Shown here: piece after piece, positions 55,101-63,470 of the stretch
Layout: every line of letters starts with the position of its first letter
Position numbering within the stretch: the first letter of the stretch is position 1
NCBI RefSeq assembly: GCF_947090785.1
Contig: NZ_OX352320.1
Span: 1,364,001 to 1,428,000 of the forward strand
DNA length: 64,000 nt
Source: Rheinheimera sp. MM224
Lineage (GTDB): Bacteria > Pseudomonadota > Gammaproteobacteria > Enterobacterales > Alteromonadaceae
Direction: 5' to 3'
Position numbers and translations under genes: made by a program
Notes under the pieces: generated by a model
Told to the model about the DNA's origin: nothing
The model's input: the letters and a program-made list of their open reading frames with translations, nothing else
Databases searched by the model: none

Positions 55101-55137
55101 CACCTTGGATGCCAACGCGGTGAATAAGCCTCAATAG
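52117..55137 (+). CDS. Lipoprotein with eight Ig-like repeats and an ice-binding (DUF3494) domain
   Basis: A 1006-residue protein. The signal ends in lipobox IASC (Cys28). Eight Big_2-type Ig-like repeats of about 91 residues (45-768) follow, each with a GLTRQFTATG-like strand, YSDGS, WTSSN and a closing LTVT. The C-terminal 238 residues are an ice-binding DUF3494 domain (MGELQRFVMIASQAITTTAG, ELGGLVITRGVYRN, VFIFVISGTFTTGAPGGNVV). This architecture suggests a surface stalk that presents an ice-binding tip. It is not shown that it binds ice; DUF3494 members also bind other surfaces. It is cotranscribed with OmpA paralogue 2 (31 bp gap). Confidence 0.92.
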   Translation: MFRYQTKQVSAGYRWLLSLVVLLFIASCNGDKKDPIFGVEPIDGLRSIVLSQTDPSLASGLSQQFTALGVYANGTSLDISDKVVWSSATAAVSTINEQGIALALQPGTSVISASFGGKAASTVFTVTSAELTSISISPLDPSVADGLTTQFIATGLYSDGSTEDISAAVNWLSSDTSVAVMAPDQTTSSGLATAVAPGSTQISASMGDLSTSTSLTVTNAALISIQLSPANSILYVGVSQLYTAIGVYSDGSSQDISALVTWASSAPAIATIDNSAGAQYGEVTAQAAGTTQISAQLGAVSAETALTVMNTTLSSIVVSPLNSTITVGLTRQFTATANFSDGRSFDVSRSAVWSSSDTSIATMNVNGALNSGRATGQAAGVVQITATLNAISGSASLNVNNSTLTSIVVTPVNSSLVVGLTRQFMATGVYSNGSSENLTSLVSWTSSNNAVAMSNANMTSNSGVVTAMSAGTVQIRATLGAVSAEATLNVAATALSSISVTPVISSVAMGLSRQFTAVGIYADGSTQNISHTVVWASSNIQTATMNANGTVNSGLATGQATGVVQITATLGAVSGSATLTVTAASLSSISVTPQNPNVVNGLTRQFSATGLYSDGSTADLTTLVSWTSGTIAVASMNASQMPASGLATGLSAGTSLIRATYTGVEGSTSLTVTAATLVSIDVTPANASAVVNETEQFTANGTYTDGSIVNITSTVVWTSSNTAVAAMNASGQLNSGLATALAVGNSNITAALGAVQDSAVLTVTAALADNPQAPAMGELQRFVMIASQAITTTAGSSIADGDMAILDLARTAYAGFTAGPVAGQFTQLTDGISYAPDDVTPPYVVPAPYASMVAFINQVRTDLGVAATFLAADPNPAAATQVLPAELGGLVITRGVYRNAGNVIIQQGNLTLDAQGDPDSVFIFVISGTFTTGAPGGNVVLTGGAKASNVFWRTGGVTVFGSNTSFAGNVLAWQQINLGTGTALTGRLFSVTEQVTLDANAVNKPQ
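52249..54417 (+). repeat. Eight tandem Ig-like coding repeats of about 273 bp
   Basis: The lipoprotein gene holds eight consecutive units of about 271 bp on average. Units 4-7 are most alike at the DNA level (phrases such as GGTTTAACC followed by GACAATTT recur). Recombination between units could change stalk length. Confidence 0.85.
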
Positions 55138-55168
55138 AGGCTTTTCACACTGATAAAGGAATAAAGAA

Positions 55169-56290
55169 ATGAAAAGTTTAACAGAGTTAAATAGTACCAA
55201 AGTGCTACTTGTGCTTACCAGTTGTCTGTCACTGACCATGTCCTTTAGTCTGCACGCCCAGGAGCAGTCCGGTTATGAAGAAAATGGTTGGTCTATGGGG
55301 ATGAACATTGGTAAATCCAGCGCCAACATTGATAGTGCATCCATTCAGAGCAGTCTGGAAAACAATGGTTTTGGCGTTAGTTCTATCGAAGAGGACAAGC
55401 GCAACGAAGGCTACAAAATATATGTAGGTTACCAATTCGGGCCTTATCTGGCGCTTGAAGGTGGTTATTTTGACCTGGGAGATTTTAAGTTTCTGGCCAA
55501 TACCCTGCCAGAAACTAATTTCAGAGGCAAGACAGAGCTCAAAGGTTGGAACCTGGATCTGGTTGGGATCCTGCCTGTCACTGAACGCTTTTCAGCTTTT
55601 GCCCGTGTGGGTGTGACACAAAACGAATCAGAAACCCGCTTTGGCAGTAATGGTTTGATTGCGACTGGGGCGTACAATAGTGATGATAACTACACCAAAC
55701 ATAAATTTGGTGTGGGCTTGCAGTATGACCTATCAGCTGCATTTACCATCCGACTTGAAGCGGAGCGTTACCGCATGGACGACTTAGTTGGGAACATAGG
55801 CGATCTTGATTTGTATTCGCTGGGTCTGGTGTATCGATTTGGCCACTCAACGCCTACATATCAAGCCTCTGCTGCACCAGAACCAGCTCGTTACGCTGTT
55901 GCTGTGACAGAGCCTGTAATGGCAAAAGAGCCAGAAGTGCTGGTGCTTGAAGATGTACATTTTAATTTTGATACGGCTGAGCTGAATGAAAACACCAAAG
56001 TGATTTTACGCCAGCATGTTCAGACCCTAAAATCCAATCCACAAGCCCGTGTGCGTATTGCAGGTTATACCTCAGCCAGCGGCACAGCCGAATACAATCA
56101 GGCTTTAAGTGAACGTCGGGCTCAGGCGATTAAAGCCTTTTTGATCCTGGAAGGGGTAGAGGCGAGTCGCTTTAAAACTGTAGGTTATGGTCAAACCAAT
56201 CCAGCAGAGTATGAAGCTAATCCTGCTATTTTGCGCTCGGACGCAGCTAAAGCCAATATGCGCGGTTTGTTTGAAATTATTGTTGAATAA
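55169..56290 (+). CDS. OmpA-family outer membrane protein, paralogue 2
   Basis: A 373-residue protein with a normal signal peptide (ends LHAQ). Barrel domain (NGWSMGMNIGKSSANIDS) and C-terminal OmpA domain (VHFNFDTAELNENTKVIL, GYTSASGTAEYNQALSERRA) closely match the protein at 50611. It lacks leader A/B because it is second in its operon. It is 31 bp after the lipoprotein gene, so it may anchor or assemble that protein at the surface. Confidence 0.92.
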   Translation: MKSLTELNSTKVLLVLTSCLSLTMSFSLHAQEQSGYEENGWSMGMNIGKSSANIDSASIQSSLENNGFGVSSIEEDKRNEGYKIYVGYQFGPYLALEGGYFDLGDFKFLANTLPETNFRGKTELKGWNLDLVGILPVTERFSAFARVGVTQNESETRFGSNGLIATGAYNSDDNYTKHKFGVGLQYDLSAAFTIRLEAERYRMDDLVGNIGDLDLYSLGLVYRFGHSTPTYQASAAPEPARYAVAVTEPVMAKEPEVLVLEDVHFNFDTAELNENTKVILRQHVQTLKSNPQARVRIAGYTSASGTAEYNQALSERRAQAIKAFLILEGVEASRFKTVGYGQTNPAEYEANPAILRSDAAKANMRGLFEIIVE

Positions 56291-56310
56291 ATAATGCCAG
56301 ACGTTAAAAG

Positions 56311-56337
56311 AGCAGCCTGAAATAGGCTGCTTTTTTT
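56311..56337. terminator. Terminator between OmpA-type gene 2 and the lipocalin gene
   Basis: AGCAGCCT and AGGCTGCT form an 8 bp stem around GAAAT, followed by seven T. It lies between convergent genes. Confidence 0.92.
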
Positions 56338-56338
56338 A

Positions 56339-56878
56339 TTAAATCCCTGGGACTTCTTCACTGCTTTTACAGCTGCGGATCTTAATCCATAGACTGGGTT
56401 TGATGCCTAAAGCTTCTGCACTGCTGAAATAACGCTGACATAACTCAGCCAGCGGGGTGGGGCTGCGCGATAGTAACCAGGCGTATTCCAGGGAAGGGCC
56501 AATCACCAATGCCATGCTGTAATCCGGCTCTAGTTTGGCAACATTGTATCCACCATAAAAGGGGCCAAAAAAAGACACTTTTAACCGGCCTGTGTTGCTG
56601 TCTGCAACAAAATAGGCTTTGCCTTCGGCTTCTTCCCATAACTCCTCTGCTGCGTTATAACCCCGGTTTATGACTTTTACTCCGCCATCTTCGCGTAGGT
56701 TGTACTGCGCAGTGACTTCAGTTAGTCCTTGCTCAAAACTATGATCCAGCCTGGCAATTTCATGCCATTCCCCGAGATAACTATTGATATCAAAAGGAGT
56801 AACAGGAGTGACACCTGTCGGAACTTGAGTGCAGGATGTAGTAAGCAAAGCAGCAAGTGCAAGAAAGATATAACGCAT
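56339..56878 (-). CDS. blc: Outer-membrane lipocalin, Blc type
   Basis: A 179-residue lipoprotein with lipobox LTTSC (Cys16). The lipocalin GXW motif is SYLGEWHEIARLDHSFEQGL, then NRGYN, VSFFGPFYGGYNVAKL and YAWLLSRSPTP, in the order of bacterial lipocalin Blc. These bind lysophospholipids or fatty acids in the outer membrane, often under stress. AAGGAGTTC upstream (on the minus strand) is the ribosome site. It is a single gene. Confidence 0.93.
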   Translation of the reverse strand: MRYIFLALAALLTTSCTQVPTGVTPVTPFDINSYLGEWHEIARLDHSFEQGLTEVTAQYNLREDGGVKVINRGYNAAEELWEEAEGKAYFVADSNTGRLKVSFFGPFYGGYNVAKLEPDYSMALVIGPSLEYAWLLSRSPTPLAELCQRYFSSAEALGIKPSLWIKIRSCKSSEEVPGI

Positions 56879-57141
56879 AAGAACTCCTTGTGGATAAACA
56901 CCTTTTGTACGTATCAGAACATAGTTTGTATCAGTAACAGCTCATGTTTCTTTACTTTAACGCACCAAACTAAATCAAAGGCACCATGCCGCCCAGCAGT
57001 GTCAGTGTGAGCGGGGGCTGTGTTTTTACATCAGATCTTTATTAAAAAGAGATCACTAATGTGAACCATTGCTATTTACTCTCGTATACAATCCGCAAAT
57101 AAAAACTAAAACTGCACTTTTGTGATTTGGAGATGGATAGC

Positions 57142-59361
57142 ATGACAGTTCGACCAACCTTGCTTGCTGTGGCAGTAGCTCAGTCCTTTTTAATGACCTC
57201 TGTTTTTGCTGAAACAGCTGATGAACTAGCCGCGGTAGAAAAAATTACCATAGTGGGACACAAAGAAGACCCAACTAAATCCACGGGTTCTGCTTATGTA
57301 GTCAGCGAAAAAGAGCTGCAAAAATTCGAATTTACCAATGTGCACAGTATTTTACGTTCTGTGCCTGGTGTCTATGTTCGTGAAGAAGACGGTCAGGGCA
57401 CTTTCCCGCGTGTTGGGATCAGAGCATCGTCTTCGGGGCGTAGCGATCGGATTTCTATTATGGAAGACGGTATCCCAGCGGCCATGGCTCCTTATGCCAA
57501 TACCTCGGCCTATTATTTTCCAAACGTGGGCCGCATGAGTGCGGTTGAAGTATTAAAGGGCCCTGAAGTATTGCTTTATGGTCCTCAAACAGCGAGTGGT
57601 GCCGTGAATCTGGTCTCTACTGCTATACCAACTGAGGCCAAAGGTTTTCTGAACGCAGAACTTGCCAGCTTTGATGGTAAAAAAATACATGCAAATTATG
57701 GTGATACCCAAGGCCAATGGGGCTATTTGCTTGAGACTTATCAAAGAGAAAATGATGGCTTTCATCAGCTTGACCGTTCAGACCGTGATACCGGCATGGA
57801 TCAAGCTGAATATTTGGCGAAGTTACGCTGGCAAAGTGCTACAGATGCGCGCTTTAAACAAAGTGTAAATCTGAAGTTTTTAAATGCAGATGAAATCAAC
57901 AATGTCTCTTATCTGGGCGTTACAGATGCTGATTTTTCCGCTGATCCGGATCGTCGTTATGGCTTAAGTGAGTTAGAACAGATGCGCCGTGGCCGCGAAA
58001 GTGTCAGTGTACAACACCAGATTGAGCTGGCTGCAGATACCTCTGTCACCACGACCTTGTATCGCAACGAGACTTACCGTAATTACAAAAGATTAAATCA
58101 AATCAATGGGGTAGGTATAGCAACCACGGGGGGGCTTAACTGGATTGTGAATAATCAGCTGGCCGGAACTACGCCTGACAATGGTGCTGAACTTATCCAG
58201 GGAATTTTGCAAGGCACTGCCGATACCACTCATGCCAATGGCGTACGTTATGGCTTGAACTACCAGAACTTTGACTCCAAAGGGGCTCAGATTGAACTGG
58301 ATCAGGGTTTTGTGATCGGGCAGTGGAGCCACAACCTTCGTGCTGGTGTGCGCCGTCATGAAGATGAAACCTATTCGCTTGGTGGTGCAAATGCCATTTA
58401 TGATCAGCGCAGTGGTCAACTGGTGTTTGTTTCCGAAACTGCAGGGACTGTCACACCGGGTAATGCCAAAGCGACAGCATTGTGGTTGGCGGATGAAATC
58501 AGTGTTCAGAACTGGATCTTTTTACCTGTAGTGCGCACTGAAAAAATTGATAGCAGAGCCAATCTCAATGTGGAACAGACAGCGTTAAACAGCAATGAGT
58601 TAAGCAAAACGACAGCTGGTTTGGGTCTAAACTACAGCCTGACGGATGAGTGGACTTTGCTGGCAGGTATGCATCAGGGTTTTGCGCCTCCTGGCAATAG
58701 CGCAAGTCAGGGCACTAAAGGTGAAGAAAGTGATAACTATGAAGCTGGTGTGCGTTTTCGCCGGGATCGCACTGGTGTAGATATAGTGTCGTTTTATAGT
58801 GATTACAGCAATGCGCTGCGAAACTGTCTGGTTGCCAATCCTTGCCCTGGTGGTGTGGTGGATGGTACAGAGCAAACGGGCTCAAAAGAAGTGTATGGTG
58901 TTGAAATTGGTGCTTTTAGTGAACTGTATCGTCAGGGCGCTTATGTGATGCCAATCCGTGCCACTTACACATACACCGATGGTGAATACACTAAAGCCTC
59001 AGACTCGGCCTCCGGTGTACAAAAAGGCGACGTGCTCGATTACACACCAAAACATATAGGCTCGGTTCAACTGGGCGTGGAATACGACAGCTTGTGGCAA
59101 TCCTATCTGGCGCTAAGTTATGTCGACGGCAGCTGTTCAACCACCACTTGTGAACGAGCCGCTGTGGATGCTGAGTTTTTAGCGACACAATCCTTATTTA
59201 GTGTGGATTGGAGTTTGACCTACCGTTTGAATGAGTTCACTCAGCTTTATGGCAAAGTTGAAAACCTGTTTGATCAGCAACGTATCACCCATAGAGGTGC
59301 TGATGGTGCACGAGGTAACAGTGGCCGCTCTGGCGCTTTAGGGCTCAGAGTCAATTTCTAA
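57142..59361 (+). CDS. TonB-dependent receptor, FecA-like
   Basis: A 739-residue protein from the ATG at 57142, chosen because GGAG ends 9 bp upstream. In-frame starts at 57133 and 57127 (TTG) lack a ribosome site. The signal peptide ends VFAE. The TonB-box region is VEKITIVGHKEDP; the plug contains VHSILRSVPGVYVREEDGQG and RVGIRASSSGRSDRISIMED, typical of ferric-citrate (FecA) and related siderophore receptors. The barrel ends GALGLRVNF. Iron use is inferred by homology. No confident Fur box was seen. Confidence 0.92.
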   Translation: MTVRPTLLAVAVAQSFLMTSVFAETADELAAVEKITIVGHKEDPTKSTGSAYVVSEKELQKFEFTNVHSILRSVPGVYVREEDGQGTFPRVGIRASSSGRSDRISIMEDGIPAAMAPYANTSAYYFPNVGRMSAVEVLKGPEVLLYGPQTASGAVNLVSTAIPTEAKGFLNAELASFDGKKIHANYGDTQGQWGYLLETYQRENDGFHQLDRSDRDTGMDQAEYLAKLRWQSATDARFKQSVNLKFLNADEINNVSYLGVTDADFSADPDRRYGLSELEQMRRGRESVSVQHQIELAADTSVTTTLYRNETYRNYKRLNQINGVGIATTGGLNWIVNNQLAGTTPDNGAELIQGILQGTADTTHANGVRYGLNYQNFDSKGAQIELDQGFVIGQWSHNLRAGVRRHEDETYSLGGANAIYDQRSGQLVFVSETAGTVTPGNAKATALWLADEISVQNWIFLPVVRTEKIDSRANLNVEQTALNSNELSKTTAGLGLNYSLTDEWTLLAGMHQGFAPPGNSASQGTKGEESDNYEAGVRFRRDRTGVDIVSFYSDYSNALRNCLVANPCPGGVVDGTEQTGSKEVYGVEIGAFSELYRQGAYVMPIRATYTYTDGEYTKASDSASGVQKGDVLDYTPKHIGSVQLGVEYDSLWQSYLALSYVDGSCSTTTCERAAVDAEFLATQSLFSVDWSLTYRLNEFTQLYGKVENLFDQQRITHRGADGARGNSGRSGALGLRVNF

Positions 59362-59374
59362 GTGCTCTGAATCG

Positions 59375-59398
59375 AAAAGCCGGCTTGCCGGCTTTTTT
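59375..59398. terminator. Terminator between FecA-like gene and LysR gene
   Basis: AAAAGCCGGC and GCCGGCTTTT form a 10 bp stem with a 2-base loop, followed by further T. It is placed between convergent genes. Confidence 0.9.
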
Positions 59399-59399
59399 A

Positions 59400-60308
59400 C
59401 TATTTGAGCAACAACTGATGGATCTGTTGTCGTAACCAACGTCTTAGCGGATCGTCTTGTGTTCTTGAATGCCAGACCTGGCTGATTTGCACTTGCGGTA
59501 ATAGTACAGGGCAGGGAATGATCCGCAAATCAGGATTGGCTTTTTGTGCTATCTCAGCCACTGATTTCAGGCAGGTCAGCAGCACATCATTTTTAGCGAC
59601 TAAATGAGCTGGTGATAAAAAACCAGAAAGCCCGGCACAAACCTGACGCGCCAAGCCAGATTTTGCTAATTCCTGATCAACCAAACCATCCAGATCGCCG
59701 GTCAGTGTGGTGACTATATGACGGGCCTGGCAATAGTCTTCGATGCTAAGTGTCTGCTTAGCCAGCGAATGCTGGGAACGCATCAACACCACAAAGTCCT
59801 CAGTCTGTAGTTTTTGCTGATAAAAGCTTTCCGGCAAATCACGATAAAAGCCGGCTATAGCCAGATCACAATCGCCGCGCTCCAACTGCTGTTTAGGCAA
59901 GGTGCCCTGCGTATGGCGCAGCACCAGTTGTACCGCTGGGGCTTGTTCTGCCAGCACAGCGAGTAAATCAGGTAACAATACACTTTCTATATAGTCAGTA
60001 CTGTAAATCACCAGCCTGTCGGCTTGCGTTAAAAAATCTGTGCCACTCTGGTGCTGATAAAAACCTTCCAGCGAGGATACCAGCTGCAGTATTTCAGCAG
60101 AAATACTAATAGCTTTGGGGGTGGGTGTTAAGCCGCGGGCCGCACGGACAAACAATGGATCGGCAAATTCGTGGCGTAGTTTATTCAGTTTATGACTCAG
60201 CGCTGGTTGGCTCAGATTCAGTCGGTTCGCTGCCGAACTGACATTCAGCTCTTCATACAGCACTTTAAACAGCAGCAATAAATTCAGATCTTTGTTTTTA
60301 ATATTCAT
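59400..60308 (-). CDS. LysR-family transcriptional regulator
   Basis: A 302-residue protein. The N-terminal winged helix (NLLLLFKVLYEELNVSSAAN, then NLSQPALSHKLNKLR) is followed by a two-lobe effector domain. The first residues fit the NodD/LeuO-like branch (RAARGLTPTPKAISI). It is divergent from the exported DJ-1/PfpI gene (96 bp between coding starts), which is its likely target. AATAGCTATT (60315-60324), inside that gap, is a possible half of its operator. Confidence 0.92.
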   Translation of the reverse strand: MNIKNKDLNLLLLFKVLYEELNVSSAANRLNLSQPALSHKLNKLRHEFADPLFVRAARGLTPTPKAISISAEILQLVSSLEGFYQHQSGTDFLTQADRLVIYSTDYIESVLLPDLLAVLAEQAPAVQLVLRHTQGTLPKQQLERGDCDLAIAGFYRDLPESFYQQKLQTEDFVVLMRSQHSLAKQTLSIEDYCQARHIVTTLTGDLDGLVDQELAKSGLARQVCAGLSGFLSPAHLVAKNDVLLTCLKSVAEIAQKANPDLRIIPCPVLLPQVQISQVWHSRTQDDPLRRWLRQQIHQLLLK

Positions 60309-60404
60309 AATTTGAATAGCTATTATTGAATCAATTCACTTCTTTGTAGTTTAGCTGTGCTGCACACTAAGCACCATCAAATCCACAGTAAAAAGGTGAA
60401 ACCA

Positions 60405-61160
60405 ATGACATTAGCAACACGAGTGATACAACTTGGACTGGCTGCAGCTCTGACGTTAAGCAGCAGCTTCGTTATGGCCGCAGAGAAAGTACTGATCGTC
60501 GTCACCAGTCATAGCCAAATGGGCACGACCAGTGAAAAAACCGGCTATTGGTTAGGTGAAGTGACACATCCGTATAAAGAGTTGGTGGATGCAGGTATTG
60601 ACGTAGATATCGCCAGTATTGCTGGTGGTAAAGCGCCAGTGGACGAGCGTAGTCTGGCAGATGCCGATACGACCAATCAGTGGTTTATCGCCGATAACAA
60701 ACACAATGCGAAACTGCAGCAGACGTTGAAACTGGCGGATTTAAAAGCGTCAGACTATAAAGCAGTGCTCTTTGCAGGTGGCCACGGCACCATGTGGGAC
60801 TTTCCACAAGACAAGGCGGTACAACAATTTGCAGCTGATTTATACCAGAATAACGGCATAGTGGCGGCAGTCTGTCATGGGCCAGCTGCCTTACTGAATA
60901 TCAAGTTAGCTGATGGCAGCTACCTGATTGCAGGCAAACAAGTGACTGGTTTTAGTAACACAGAAGAAGAACAGGTGAAATTAACTCAGGTCGTGCCATT
61001 TTCGTTGCAAGACCAACTAACCAAACGTGGAGCTAGCTACAGCGCTGCTGCCGACTGGCAATCTAAAGTGGTGGTGGATCAGCGTCTGGTGACAGGTCAA
61101 AATCCTCAGTCTGCAGCAGCTGTAGGTGAAGCTTTAGTGAAATTGCTGACCACTAAATAA
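60405..61160 (+). CDS. Exported DJ-1/PfpI-family protein (type 1 glutamine amidotransferase-like)
   Basis: A 251-residue protein from the ATG at 60405 (AAAGGTGAAACCA upstream). A signal peptide ends VMAAE. The core is of the Hsp31/DJ-1 type: YWLGEVTHPYKELVDAG (Glu52), VLFAGGHGTMWDF and VAAVCHGPAALL (nucleophile Cys157, His158). Members act as chaperones, deglycases or glyoxalases, mostly in the cytoplasm; periplasmic copies are less common. It is divergent from a LysR gene and ends in a terminator. Confidence 0.88.
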   Translation: MTLATRVIQLGLAAALTLSSSFVMAAEKVLIVVTSHSQMGTTSEKTGYWLGEVTHPYKELVDAGIDVDIASIAGGKAPVDERSLADADTTNQWFIADNKHNAKLQQTLKLADLKASDYKAVLFAGGHGTMWDFPQDKAVQQFAADLYQNNGIVAAVCHGPAALLNIKLADGSYLIAGKQVTGFSNTEEEQVKLTQVVPFSLQDQLTKRGASYSAAADWQSKVVVDQRLVTGQNPQSAAAVGEALVKLLTTK

Positions 61161-61176
61161 GCTTCAGCCAAAAGAT

Positions 61177-61215
61177 AAATCGCTACAGCCTATATCCAGT
61201 TGTAGCGATTTTGTT
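61177..61215 (+). terminator. Terminator after the DJ-1-type gene
   Basis: AAATCGCTACA and TGTAGCGATTT form an 11 bp stem, followed by TGTTTAATT. Confidence 0.85.
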
Positions 61216-61333
61216 TAATTTGTCCCTTAAATTAATGAAATTCTGATAAAAATGAGCATGGTAGTGTTCAGGTGCTGGCTCTGTGACCAAAACTTATCTA
61301 GTCTCAAATCACTGGTCTTTTGGATATGTGGTT

Positions 61334-62098
61334 ATGTGGGTTCGATTTTGTTGTGTGTTACTGAGTTTAAGCGTTTTCACCACCAGCTATGCAGCGCCAA
61401 AGCAGCAGGTGTTATTGCTGACCTACCATTTAAAAGCTCCTTATGTGATTGATTGGGCTGAGCAGCGCGGCTTGTATTTTGATTTAGCTGTTTATCTGAA
61501 CCATAAAACAGACAAATACCAGTTTACGACTGAGCTGATGCCAAGAAAGCGTCTTGATGTGCTGTTGGCTGAACCTTTTACTGATGTAGTGGTAGGTGTC
61601 CAGCCCGCCTGGTTTAAACCATTAGCCGATAAGATGGTTTTTACGACGCCCTTTTTACATGACCAGGATATGTTTGTATCGGATGCCAGAAAGCCTGTTC
61701 GGGATCAGGATCTGGCCAGGTTAACCGGCAAAACCTTTATTGGTTCACAAGGCTATAAATACAAAGGTATAGATGAGGCTGTTGCGGCCGGAACTATGGA
61801 GCGGGTGGATACCCTGCAGGAAGACTATGTACTGGATATGCTCAGGCTAGGCCGTGGTGATTTTACTATTATCAGTTCTTCAACTTTGTCCTATAAATTC
61901 AGTCATGGCGAACATGCCAGGCATTTTTATGTTGCGACTACACCTCATGATGTGATCCAGCGGCGTTTTATGTTAAGTAACACGGATCCGCAGTTGTATC
62001 AGTTTTTACAGCAGGTGGTACTGCAAATGCCGGCAGATCAGGAATGGCAGTTTTTGTTAGCTAAATATCAAATTCAACAAGCCATAGTAAATCCATGA
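61334..62098 (+). CDS. Orphan periplasmic binding protein, family 3 type
   Basis: A 254-residue protein. The ATG at 61334 is preferred because it gives a compact signal peptide (MWVRFCCVLLSLSVFTTSYA); a GTG at 61283 would add 17 residues. The fold looks like the solute-binding family 3 (TYHLKAPYVIDWAEQRGLYF and LAEPFTDVVVGVQPAWF). No transporter genes are nearby. It resembles in kind the binding protein at 20611. The ligand is unknown. Confidence 0.75.
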   Translation: MWVRFCCVLLSLSVFTTSYAAPKQQVLLLTYHLKAPYVIDWAEQRGLYFDLAVYLNHKTDKYQFTTELMPRKRLDVLLAEPFTDVVVGVQPAWFKPLADKMVFTTPFLHDQDMFVSDARKPVRDQDLARLTGKTFIGSQGYKYKGIDEAVAAGTMERVDTLQEDYVLDMLRLGRGDFTIISSSTLSYKFSHGEHARHFYVATTPHDVIQRRFMLSNTDPQLYQFLQQVVLQMPADQEWQFLLAKYQIQQAIVNP

Positions 62099-62224
62099 TT
62101 CTATAACTATTTTTCATATCATTTTTCATTAAAGCTTCGCCTGGTTGTCACATTTTTGCAAAGTGAGGCCTGCATCCTGAAGTTGCTTAAACTTGTTGCA
62201 TGCATCACTGTTCCTGGTGATTTT

Positions 62225-62249
62225 AGGGCCCTTTGCTGGGCCCTTTTTT
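62225..62249 (+). terminator. Terminator upstream of the nested-repeat element
   Basis: AGGGCCC and GGGCCCT form a 7 bp stem around TTTGCT, followed by a T tract. It lies 127 bp after the binding-protein gene. Confidence 0.8.
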
Positions 62250-62250
62250 A

Positions 62251-62449
62251 TGTCCATGGAGGGACGGTATGTCGTAATTGTCGGGAACGTTGTTACGACG
62301 ACATTTTACTATCCTGTAAAATGCCCTCCGGGCCATCGTCGCTTCGCTCCAATGTTCAAAAAACGGCAGGACAGCCGTTTTTCACCGCTTTAGCTGCCGG
62401 AGGTGAACATCATGGACGATGTGAGTGAAAATCGCTCCCGGCGATTTTG
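62251..62449. repeat. Nested inverted-repeat element, about 200 bp
   Basis: Four local hairpins: ATGTCGTAA/TTACGACGACAT (62269-62304), ATTTTAC/GTAAAAT (62303-62322), AAACGGC/GCCGTTT (62361-62380) and AAAATCG/CGATTTT (62428-62448). Longer pairings enclose them: GGAGGG (62258) with CCCTCC (62324), CATCGTC (62334) with GACGATG (62415), and ATGTTCA (62352) with TGAACAT (62404). It has no gene-like product. It looks like a folded RNA or a palindromic mobile repeat unit. Confidence 0.65.
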
Positions 62450-62462
62450 TACCTTCAGTAGA

Positions 62463-63371
62463 TTATTGATTTACTAGCCACTCTTTGAAAAAATCAACAA
62501 AAAGACGTACTCTGACAGGGCGGAACTGACCTGGTGGGTAGACGGCGTAAATTCCCCCTTTGGGTAGTTTCCACTGCGGTAGTACCCGTTGTAATTCACC
62601 TTGCTGAATCAAAACTCTTGCACTGTAGTCTGTGATAACTCCAAGCCCTGCACCAGCTTTCAGTAAGGCGGTGACAGACCCGGTAGATCCTGCTTTGATT
62701 TGGCTACGCATTTGCACCTGCAGCTCCTCAGATTTTGTACTGAAGGTCCAATTCAACGCCGATGGTAATAAGCTAAAACAGATAAAGTGATGCTGCGGCA
62801 ACTCTGCCGGGTGTTCAGGCATGCCATACTGTTGCAAATAGGCAGGGGAAGCGACCAGCCATTGTTCAAAACTACCCAAAGAAATAGCTTTTTGGCTGGA
62901 GTCTTTCAGCCAGCCCGCCCTGATGGATAAATCTATGCCTTCTTTGACTAAATCTTTGATCTGATCACTGCTTTTTAATTCAAAAGCCAAAGCCGGGTGG
63001 CGCTGACGAAATGCCAGTAAGGCCGGGACCAGCACTTGATGGGCGTAGTCTTCAGGCGCACTGATCACTAAAGTTCCACTCAGATTCTGCTCAGAGCTTT
63101 GAGCTTCGATCAATTGCTGACTCAATTGTTGCAGTAAAGGCAAGCAATGCTGATACAGCTGCTCGCCCGCTTGAGTCAGGCTGACCAATCGGGTGGTGCG
63201 ACGAAACAAAGCAACACCAAGCCTGAATTCGAGTGCCTTGATTTGCAGACTGACTTTGGTTTTAGTGCAACCCAGTCGTTCTGCCGCTGCTGTAAAGCTG
63301 CGTTCCTGGGCCAATACCAGAAATACAGGCACAGTGTTTAAATCAATATCGGATAGCTGCATGAGATTCAT
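62463..63371 (-). CDS. LysR-family regulator
   Basis: A 302-residue protein. The helix-turn-helix is FLVLAQERSFTAAAERLGCT with KTKVSLQIKALEFRLG, followed by RRTTRLVSLTQAG and a two-lobe sensor domain. It belongs to the CrgA/AaeR-type LysR branch. It is divergent from a NAD(P)-binding protein gene 99 bp away, its probable target. TTAATTAA (63377-63384) in the gap is a candidate operator core. Confidence 0.92.
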   Translation of the reverse strand: MNLMQLSDIDLNTVPVFLVLAQERSFTAAAERLGCTKTKVSLQIKALEFRLGVALFRRTTRLVSLTQAGEQLYQHCLPLLQQLSQQLIEAQSSEQNLSGTLVISAPEDYAHQVLVPALLAFRQRHPALAFELKSSDQIKDLVKEGIDLSIRAGWLKDSSQKAISLGSFEQWLVASPAYLQQYGMPEHPAELPQHHFICFSLLPSALNWTFSTKSEELQVQMRSQIKAGSTGSVTALLKAGAGLGVITDYSARVLIQQGELQRVLPQWKLPKGGIYAVYPPGQFRPVRVRLFVDFFKEWLVNQ

Positions 63372-63470
63372 TGTTGCTTAATTAATAACAGTGAATTATG
63401 TATTGGTGTGTTTTTCAAATCAATATTGTTCTGGATAATAAGCCTCATTCAGTCAAATGGAGAAGATGGT

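Noticed and set aside
57010..57141. Fur box upstream of the FecA-like receptor
   Set aside because: Only a loose match to the Fur consensus could be found; too weak to report as a site.
62193..62393. 66-codon open frame over the nested-repeat element
   Set aside because: It spans a terminator and hairpins and has no credible ribosome site or product.
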